From Actinomycetota bacterium (GTDB lineage: Bacteria > Actinomycetota > Actinomycetes > Actinomycetales > Microbacteriaceae), in assembly GCA_009703845.1 (NCBI GenBank), contig WLFI01000010.1:1-11096 (forward strand): a stretch of 11,096 bases of DNA, read 5' to 3'. Positions within the stretch are counted from its first letter, which is position 1. Each line of letters begins with the position of its first letter. The position numbers and the translations under genes are program-made. The notes under the pieces were generated by a model, which was not told where the DNA came from, ran no database searches, and was given only the letters and a program-made list of their open reading frames with translations. Of the stretch, positions 6,301-10,003 are shown piece by piece.

Positions 6301-6961
6301 CGACCGTGTCATTTTCTCTATCGGATTCGGAACCGACGGTGAGGGTCGAGCTCCTGAAATCATCGGTGAGCTTAGCGCGCCCGCTGGTCGACGCCACTTG
6401 GCGAATCTTTTGGTCAGCGCCCGAAACAGCATCACCATCGTTAGTTGTTTTGGTTCTGAGAAACTGCAACAGGGCGGTCCGCTGAACGTCAATAATCTTT
6501 TAGCCGAAGTGCTTGATGGTTCTAAGTTAGCGCCAGCAGAAGAGTTTGATGAAGATCCGTTGCTGCAAGACCTATCGCTTCGGTTAGCCAAACTCGGGGC
6601 TCGCGTTGAGCTCAATCTCGGCGGCCAGCTGCCTCTGGTGGTGAGCTATGCCAACAAGGCCGCGGCCGTTTTACCCGACTGGAACTTGGCGGGCGATTCT
6701 ATTTCTGAACGGGTGAGACTTCGCCCTGCCTTGCTCAAGGCGATGGGATGGCGCGTTGTTCGCGTTCACACATTCGAGCTTTTTGCAGACCCAGAGGCGT
6801 TGGCGATTCGAATCGGCGAATCTTTGGGAATGCAACTCACCAAACGACCACAGACATTGTTTGACGTTCCGGCTTTTGATGAGTCTGATGAAGCTTGGGG
6901 AGACCGGGCTGAATCTAACGATTCAAGACTGAAAAACGACAAGCCACCGCACTGGGGTTAG
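3311..6961 (+). CDS. Large superfamily 1 helicase-like protein with degenerate ATPase motifs and C-terminal endonuclease-like domain
   Basis: A 1216-residue protein resembling the DUF4011/superfamily 1 helicase architecture seen in Microbacteriaceae (family recalled, not searched). Residues 1-230 form a conserved N-terminal domain (LLNFEPNN, HPGGLAQL). The first RecA-like part spans about 245-330 and is interrupted by a mostly helical insertion (about 350-765). The core resumes at 770-870, and a second RecA-like part lies at about 925-1050. Residues 1090-1172 resemble a Vsr-like restriction-endonuclease fold (SERVRLRPALLKAMGWRVVRV). Key motifs are altered. Walker A reads PGCGYTQT (271-278), with Tyr275 where Lys is expected. 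Motif II reads LDAAG (796-800) where DEAS is expected. Motif III reads GDEAIAAP. The motif V/VI region (SLSHRVAD; LVSARNS) has lost QG.E and the first Arg of TRAR but keeps R1038. ATP hydrolysis therefore seems unlikely. The frame is intact throughout, so the gene is maintained, not decaying. Role unknown; possibly nucleic-acid binding with nuclease activity. Confidence 0.75.
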   Translation: MDSNGSGRIDWNVWLREIREIGFTNTLLNFEPNNVGQIDLERAHPGGLAQLAAARTGVLSNLFRDPLAFSRAYSAAKRIKQRAEILDSQFGIKSLGLVGGLVNLEHDGFDLALPILIWPLTLERKTDDFELRLGEHPRVNPGLVEALEVSYGARVDEGLLLSLLGAGADLLPISALEYLANLAGPTANLETRRILAVGTFATESIELHADVKQNETPLLRALAGLEAEIQRPTSDTSPASETLIISDADIVQRTVVARAIAGDSFAVETLPGCGYTQTVVNTIAGLVAANKRVLVVAPRRQTLSELADRFAGLGLGGLAIRSESTWFDVIAAISRNEKAVASNLDAPLELRTSAESRVSEYLDLLVKRDEKVGLSVSECLVALAKLSLMARAPQTSARIKPQYLLDESHRSSALELLYQAHDLGEFNFASTETAWFQAKFDTQAQVDEALELASRLEKTVLPELTNLLDSFIRKSHFRPAATVEDWGVYLRLFVGIRESLARFVPEVFDRPLDELIAATGPRTAKSELSGSSRRRLKKLAKEYIRPGMSVGDLHVALTAANEQRQAWQQYSLNENKPEVPTGINEALIAYQNFVTDLASLQSHVDDDASAKPLLKMPLLELAKALSSMAADREPLENLEVRNALREQLREQGISALARDLANLKVKREHLAAELDLSWWQSALEYLVARDASVMKYTAEQIDSIEEDFAAADSAVNFESRAHLAYELSLKWHKALADHADQAANLKALLRTKQATFKSLKAAAPDIYGNLVPVVMTSPYLVSRELTEDRFDVALILDAAGTTVAENIAALQRVEQVISFGDEAIAAPGGFEVECHEYSLKRERIVPSVHSAVANSHDLVVLKKSWRPNGQALGALINREFYQNRILFAPTAAEFLGNSNLLIELITSGIGSSTKGTSAVESPDAEVDRVVSLVLKHAAEQPEDSLLVATASKLHADRIDQALRIALKSKAELEEFFDSHGREKFEVTSVASLSHRVADRVIFSIGFGTDGEGRAPEIIGELSAPAGRRHLANLLVSARNSITIVSCFGSEKLQQGGPLNVNNLLAEVLDGSKLAPAEEFDEDPLLQDLSLRLAKLGARVELNLGGQLPLVVSYANKAAAVLPDWNLAGDSISERVRLRPALLKAMGWRVVRVHTFELFADPEALAIRIGESLGMQLTKRPQTLFDVPAFDESDEAWGDRAESNDSRLKNDKPPHWG

Positions 6962-6963
6962 AG

Positions 6964-7161
6964 CTACTCAGAGCTAGAAGAAGGTTTGGCAGAATCGGTT
7001 TTATAAAAACCGGGGCCTTTGAAGGTGACACCAACGTTGCCGAACACTTTTCTTAAGTCGCCCGAGCACTCAGGGCATTCTGTCAATGCCGAGTCTGTGA
7101 TTGATTGCTGAACGTCAAACTCGTGCCCACATTTTTTGCAGGCATAAGAATAAGTTGGCAA
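6964..7161 (-). CDS. FmdB-family zinc-ribbon protein
   Basis: A 65-residue small protein whose first 45 residues are the FmdB/CxxC_CxxC_SSSS zinc ribbon: it starts MPTYSYACKKCG, with ligands C8, C11, C29 and C32. A Gly/Phe-rich segment (VTFKGPGFYKTD) and a Ser-rich tail follow, exactly the usual layout. The family is often annotated as a putative regulator, but its function is not established. The start codon is TTG (7159-7161), with GGAG seven bases upstream on the minus strand. It lies 47 bases downstream of the cyclo-ligase gene and is probably co-transcribed with it. Its stop codon is two bases from that of the convergent helicase-like gene, leaving no room for a separate terminator, so the two transcripts likely overlap at their 3' ends. 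Confidence 0.93.
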   Translation of the reverse strand: MPTYSYACKKCGHEFDVQQSITDSALTECPECSGDLRKVFGNVGVTFKGPGFYKTDSAKPSSSSE

Positions 7162-7208
7162 AGTGTTTCTCCGTTGGGTTTTTAAAGCTGTCGATATTTG
7201 ATTTTACG

Positions 7209-7772
7209 TCAGTCGAGTTTGTGAACACCGGTGCAGCAGGCGACGTAGTCAACTTTGAGATCATGTGTCTCGTGAGGAATTTCTTCAAACACTTCTTCGT
7301 CATGCACCAGCGCAATGATCGGAACTCGACTGTCGAGCTCGGCTAGAGCTCGGTCATAGAAGCCACGTCCCTTGCCGAGCCTGTTTCCAGCAGCGTCAAC
7401 GGCCAAGGCAGGAACCAAGACGGCGTCAACCTGAAGGGGTTCGGCCGGACCGACAGGCTCGAGAATTCCGAATTCGCCTTCGGCTAGTTCATCCCAGTTA
7501 AAAATCGCCCACTCAAGGTCGTCTTGAACAACTCGCGGCACCAAAACCTGAATTCCTACCTGCTCGCAGACGTCGAGTAGTAGATCTGTGCACGGCTCAT
7601 CATCTAGGGCGATGTATGCAGCAATCTTGCGCACGTTTTGGTCAGCCAGAAACATCACCAGGTGTTCGTCGTGCTCATCTTCGCAGAAGTGCCCCTCTTG
7701 CTTTGATTTGCGAGCGGCTCGAATTTTGCTGCGCAGCGCAGTTTTGGCTTGTGTAACTTCTGAATCGGTCAT
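7209..7772 (-). CDS. 5-formyltetrahydrofolate cyclo-ligase
   Basis: Converts 5-formyl-tetrahydrofolate to 5,10-methenyl-tetrahydrofolate with ATP in the cytoplasm, recycling folate for one-carbon metabolism. From the chosen ATG (7770-7772) it has 187 residues, the usual family length. The N-terminal basic helix is TALRSKIRAARK. The middle has VLVPRVV (about 76-82), and the signature VPALAVDAAGNRLGKGRGFYDR (about 120-141) matches the family's P-x-x-x-x-D-x-x-G-x-RLG-x-G-x-G-x-YDR motif. The C-terminal HDLKVDYVACC is also typical. A longer reading back to 7886 would run into the divergent acetyltransferase gene and adds no family sequence, so I reject it. No Shine-Dalgarno is seen; an AAGATT -10-like box six bases before the ATG suggests a leaderless mRNA. 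It is followed by fmdB, a common actinobacterial pairing. Confidence 0.93.
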   Translation of the reverse strand: MTDSEVTQAKTALRSKIRAARKSKQEGHFCEDEHDEHLVMFLADQNVRKIAAYIALDDEPCTDLLLDVCEQVGIQVLVPRVVQDDLEWAIFNWDELAEGEFGILEPVGPAEPLQVDAVLVPALAVDAAGNRLGKGRGFYDRALAELDSRVPIIALVHDEEVFEEIPHETHDLKVDYVACCTGVHKLD

Positions 7773-7777
7773 GCGAC

Positions 7778-7784
7778 TAATCTT
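7778..7784. promoter_or_regulatory. Overlapping divergent -10 boxes for the acetyltransferase and the cyclo-ligase
   Basis: TAATCTT reads TAATCT (7778-7783) on the plus strand, seven bases before the GTG at 7791. On the minus strand it reads AAGATT (7779-7784), six bases before the ATG at 7772. One seven-base element may thus melt for both directions, with each mRNA starting at its own start codon. Neither gene has a Shine-Dalgarno here. Confidence 0.5.
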
Positions 7785-7790
7785 GCCATC

Positions 7791-8429
7791 GTGGCCATGA
7801 ATTTTGCTCTCACTCACGACGCGGTAAGACTGCGCCTTGTGAAAATGCGCGACGTCAAGTCGCTTGAGCGCCTTATTCTTGGCCATCGTGCCTGGCTAAG
7901 ACCTTGGGAAGCAACTATTCCAAACGCCCCGCAGAGTTTTGACATTAAGGCGATGGTTCGTGGTCTGCTCAGGCAAGCCGACGATGGCTGGGGTTTTCCG
8001 TTCATCATTGAAGTCGATGGCGAGATCGCCGGCCAGCTCAACGTGGCTAACGTGCTTTACGGATCGGTATCTAACGCCGTAATCGGTTACTGGGTCTCGC
8101 CAGAGGTTGCCGGTCGCGGAGTAGCGCCAACCGCAGTGGCGCTGGTAACCGACTATTTGTTTAACCAGGTTGGATTGCATCGAGTTGAGATTGCTATTCG
8201 TCCCGAGAATGTGGCAAGCCTTCGCGTGGTTCAGAAGTTAGGGTTTCGTTTCGAAGGGCTGAAGGAACGCTACATCCACATCAATGGAGATTGGCGAGAT
8301 CACTACGTCTTTGCCTTGACTCGAGAAGAAGTTGACGGCGGCGTGCTGAACCGTTGGCTTCGCGCAAGAGTGCCTGCAATCGCATACCCGTTTGAAGCGA
8401 AATCTAAACACACCGAGCCAAATGCCTAG
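7791..8429 (+). CDS. GNAT N-acetyltransferase, RimJ/RimL type
   Basis: A 212-residue acetyl-CoA-dependent N-acetyltransferase of the RimJ/RimL group, whose known members acetylate the N-termini of ribosomal proteins; the actual substrate here is unknown. Early strands carry VRLRLVKMRD (residues 12-21) and a Trp-containing segment (HRAWLRPWE). The acetyl-CoA-binding motif A is VSPEVAGRGVAPTA (102-115), where GRGVA is the pyrophosphate-binding turn. Later, N140 in RPENVAS and the helix RVVQKLGFRFEG (145-156) are classic for RimJ-type enzymes, followed by the GDWRDHYVFAL strand. The GTG at 7791 is preferred because TAATCT ends seven bases upstream; the ATG at 7797 is an alternative. The C-terminal ~35 residues (RWLRARVPAIAYPF) are an extension. 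Next comes a gene with its own likely promoter, 32 bases away. Confidence 0.9.
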   Translation: MAMNFALTHDAVRLRLVKMRDVKSLERLILGHRAWLRPWEATIPNAPQSFDIKAMVRGLLRQADDGWGFPFIIEVDGEIAGQLNVANVLYGSVSNAVIGYWVSPEVAGRGVAPTAVALVTDYLFNQVGLHRVEIAIRPENVASLRVVQKLGFRFEGLKERYIHINGDWRDHYVFALTREEVDGGVLNRWLRARVPAIAYPFEAKSKHTEPNA

Positions 8430-8448
8430 GGTCAATTAATTCGACTCA

Positions 8449-8454
8449 TATCTT
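8449..8454 (+). promoter_or_regulatory. Candidate -10 box (TATCTT) for the membrane-protein gene; probably leaderless
   Basis: TATCTT is followed by seven bases and then the ATG at 8462, the same geometry as at 7778. No Shine-Dalgarno lies in the 32-bp gap after the acetyltransferase stop. Confidence 0.42.
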
Positions 8455-8461
8455 TAGAGTT

Positions 8462-9157
8462 ATGAACTTAACTTCAATGTCTGGTGGGCTGATGCTCGCT
8501 GCACTCGCTGGAGTTTGGTTCCTGATGTTTCTTCCCTCTTGGATGTCTCGCACCAGCGAACGTGAAAAAAACCGCGAGGATTTAGCAGTGGCAAAGCAGA
8601 GTCAAGCCGAGGTTGTAGCAAAACTCTCGAGCTCTGAGCAGCAACGAGTTGCAAAGTCTGCGAACAAAGCCATGCTGATCAAGCGCGGAACTTTGTTTGT
8701 CGGCCTTCCGGCAATTGCAGTCTTTTCGTGGACTCTTGCAATTCTCGCGACCAATCCCGAGGTCTTGGTTTGGGCAGTTGCTAGCGCACTTGTGGCAGTC
8801 GCCGCCATTATTCTGAACCGCGCGGCTCACCGCGCATACCTAGGCGCGCTCGATTCGTCTCGTGTCATTCGAAGTAAAGCTGCACAACGGCGAGCAAACG
8901 TTGCACTGCCTGATCGAACCAGGCAGCCCTCATCATCTGAAAACGCAGCAGAGACTCGCGATCCTCGAGCCTGGTCTGCTCCTGGTGTGCCTCGTCCCCT
9001 TTACCGAGGTTCTGAAGGTGCGATTGAGCAAGTAAGTTTTGCCGAGGTAATCGAAATCAACACTGCAGCTGCAGACGAATCAGCAGTCGAAGCTGAACAA
9101 TTCTTAGGTGGAACGGCGCTGGATGAAATTTTGAAGCGCCGCCGTGCCACCGGCTAA
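8462..9157 (+). CDS. Conserved hypothetical membrane protein, three predicted helices
   Basis: Not assigned a function. The 231 residues begin with a hydrophobic segment (about 7-26). A charged, Ser/Gln-rich segment (30-72) follows, then two closely spaced helices (about 76-96 and 101-119). A C-terminal tail of about 110 residues is basic at first and then disordered-looking. The tail holds a likely short linear motif, DPRAWSAPGVPRPLY (167-181), and ends acidic-then-basic with ALDEILKRRRATG. The basic flanks (R30; R120, H123, R124) suggest the loop and tail face the cytoplasm. Actinobacteria commonly have a membrane protein of this kind after a RimJ-type gene, which I recall but cannot verify here. 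The ATG at 8462 is supported by the -10 spacing. The following gene has its own promoter. Confidence 0.72.
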   Translation: MNLTSMSGGLMLAALAGVWFLMFLPSWMSRTSEREKNREDLAVAKQSQAEVVAKLSSSEQQRVAKSANKAMLIKRGTLFVGLPAIAVFSWTLAILATNPEVLVWAVASALVAVAAIILNRAAHRAYLGALDSSRVIRSKAAQRRANVALPDRTRQPSSSENAAETRDPRAWSAPGVPRPLYRGSEGAIEQVSFAEVIEINTAAADESAVEAEQFLGGTALDEILKRRRATG

Positions 9158-9171
9158 TTGTTCTGCCTAGT

Positions 9172-9198
9172 TACATTTCAACCTTGGGGCGGTAAACT
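9172..9198 (+). promoter_or_regulatory. Promoter of the histone-like gene (TTACAT / TAAACT)
   Basis: TAAACT at 9193-9198 sits in GGTAAACTTTAG (9191-9202), identical to 774-785. A TTACA-type -35 lies about 16 bases upstream. Transcription would start near 9205, leaving a leader of about 30 nt that carries AGGAGA (9223-9228) six bases before the GTG start. Confidence 0.6.
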
Positions 9199-9233
9199 TT
9201 AGTGAATCCCCAAATTCCATGTAGGAGAAAACT

Positions 9234-9920
9234 GTGAGCATTTTTGACCGCGTTAAAAAGGTCTTCAAGAAGAACGCCCCTGGCATTGCCAAGGCAACAA
9301 CCGAACTAGCTGCCGACATTGCCAAAGAGAGCGCGGAAGTGTTTGAAGAAGTAAAGGCTAAGGCTGAAGTTGCTGCCAAGAAGGCTGGTAAAGAGGCTGG
9401 ACGCGTTGCCAAAGAAGCCGAGAAGAAGGTTGCCGCTACCGCAAAGGTAGTAGAGAAGAAAGCCGGCGCAGCCGTGAAGACCGCGACCAAGGTATCAAAA
9501 GCTGGAGTCGCTAAAGCTGTTGACGCTGTAGAAGACGCAATCGCAGCCGCTAAGAAGCCTGTCGCTAAGAAGCCTGTCGCTAAGAAGCCTGTCGCTAAGA
9601 AGCCTGTCGCTAAGAAGCCTGTCGCTAAGAAGCCTGTCGCTAAGAAGCCTGCTGCTAAGGCTGCTCCAAAGGCTGCTCCAAAGGCCGCTCCAAAGCCAGC
9701 TGCTAAGAAGCCGGTTGCTAAGAAGCCGGTTGCTAAGAAGCCAGTTGCTAAAGCTGCTCCAAAGGCTGCCGCTAAGCCAGCCGCTAAGAAGCCAGTTGCT
9801 AAGGCTGCTCCTAAGGCTGCTCCTAAGGCTGCTCCTAAGGCTGCTCCTAAGGCTGCTCCTAAGGCTGCTCCTAAGGCTGCTGCTAAGCCAGCCGCCAAGA
9901 AGCCAGCTGCTAAGAAGTAA
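9234..9920 (+). CDS. Lysine/alanine/proline-rich histone H1-like nucleoid protein
   Basis: A 228-residue, extremely basic protein. Residues 1-105 predict as one long amphipathic helix or coiled coil of Lys/Ala/Glu/Val repeats (AEVAAKKAGKEAGRVAKEAE). Residues 106-228 are low complexity: seven KKPVA-type pentads, then KAAP tetrads, more KKPVA, and seven further KAAP-type tetrads, ending KKPAAKK. Similar PAKKA/KPVAKK tails occur in mycobacterial HupB and in chlamydial or Bordetella H1-like proteins, where they bind DNA without strict sequence preference. No HU fold is present at the N-terminus, so this is not HupB with a tail. The start is GTG at 9234 with AGGAGA upstream. It has its own promoter and a terminator just after, so it is monocistronic and probably well expressed. 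DNA compaction is inferred; polyphosphate, RNA or cell-surface binding are alternatives. Confidence 0.85.
   Translation: MSIFDRVKKVFKKNAPGIAKATTELAADIAKESAEVFEEVKAKAEVAAKKAGKEAGRVAKEAEKKVAATAKVVEKKAGAAVKTATKVSKAGVAKAVDAVEDAIAAAKKPVAKKPVAKKPVAKKPVAKKPVAKKPVAKKPAAKAAPKAAPKAAPKPAAKKPVAKKPVAKKPVAKAAPKAAAKPAAKKPVAKAAPKAAPKAAPKAAPKAAPKAAPKAAAKPAAKKPAAKK
9551..9655 (+). repeat. 15-bp tandem repeat, six perfect copies plus one variant
   Basis: The unit TAAGAAGCCTGTCGC starts at 9551, 9566, 9581, 9596, 9611 and 9626 without a mismatch. A seventh copy at 9641 differs near its end (GCTGC for GTCGC). It encodes (KKPVA)n. Identity even at third codon positions implies recent duplication by slippage or recombination. 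Confidence 0.97.
9657..9692 (+). repeat. 12-bp tandem repeat, three copies
   Basis: AAGGCTGCTCCA at 9657, 9669 and 9681; the third has one change (GCC for GCT). It encodes (KAAP)3 and differs from the later KAAP array by using CCA rather than CCT for proline, so the two arrays expanded separately. Confidence 0.93.
9704..9748 (+). repeat. 15-bp tandem repeat, three copies (second KKPVA array)
   Basis: TAAGAAGCCGGTTGC at 9704 and 9719, with a one-base variant (CCAGTTGC) at 9734. It encodes the same KKPVA pentad as the first array but with CCG/GTT codons, marking an independent expansion. Confidence 0.93.
9800..9883 (+). repeat. 12-bp tandem repeat, six perfect copies plus one variant
   Basis: TAAGGCTGCTCC starts at 9800, 9812, 9824, 9836, 9848 and 9860 without mismatch; a seventh at 9872 ends TGC. 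It encodes (KAAP)n. Like the 15-bp array it keeps the reading frame whatever the copy number. Confidence 0.97.
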
Positions 9921-9934
9921 GTCCTCAAAGTTAG

Positions 9935-9966
9935 GGACCTCGGTGAGCGATCACCGGGGTCTTTTT
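9935..9966 (+). terminator. Strong intrinsic terminator after the histone-like gene
   Basis: GACCTCGGTGA (9936-9946) pairs with TCACCGGGGTC (9951-9961), with one G-U pair, closed by the stable GNRA-type tetraloop GCGA. Ts follow at 9962-9966. It separates the histone-like gene from the transporter. Confidence 0.95.
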
Positions 9967-9967
9967 C

Positions 9968-9986
9968 TTTGGTTAGGCTTTGTTAG
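9968..9986 (+). promoter_or_regulatory. Promoter region of the transporter with partial DtxR-box match
   Basis: TAGGCT (9974-9979) is a plausible -10 box, with transcription starting near 9987. The 19 bases TTTGGTTAGGCTTTGTTAG match the DtxR/IdeR consensus TTAGGTTAGSCTAACCTAA at 13 of 19 positions by eye; the left half is nearly complete and the right half is poor. If real, iron-loaded DtxR would cover the -10 box. The promoter is likely; the operator is speculative. Confidence 0.35.
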
Positions 9987-10003
9987 TTGGCAAAGGAGCA
10001 GCG

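Noticed and set aside
5953..6615. A 220-codon minus-strand open frame inside the helicase-like gene
   Set aside because: Its Ser/Arg-rich composition is typical of an antisense shadow, it matches no family, and the sense frame has clear conserved motifs throughout.
2168..6961. HNH nuclease, TM2 protein and helicase-like protein as one defence operon
   Set aside because: A bidirectional terminator, a tRNA on the other strand and separate promoters split them. The HNH type is a common chromosomal singleton.
7773..7886. N-terminal extension of the cyclo-ligase to 225 residues
   Set aside because: The family begins at the ATG at 7770-7772. The extension overlaps the divergent acetyltransferase and adds non-family sequence.
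9551..9883. CRISPR-like repeats
   Set aside because: The repeats are directly adjacent 12- and 15-bp units with no spacers, inside a coding frame, and no cas genes are present.
9167..9928. A 253-codon minus-strand open frame across the histone-like gene, rich in GAAL and ATGFL repeats
   Set aside because: It is the antisense shadow of the Lys/Ala/Pro repeats: absence of stops follows from the repeat unit. It has no ribosome-binding site and would run through the strong-looking sense gene.
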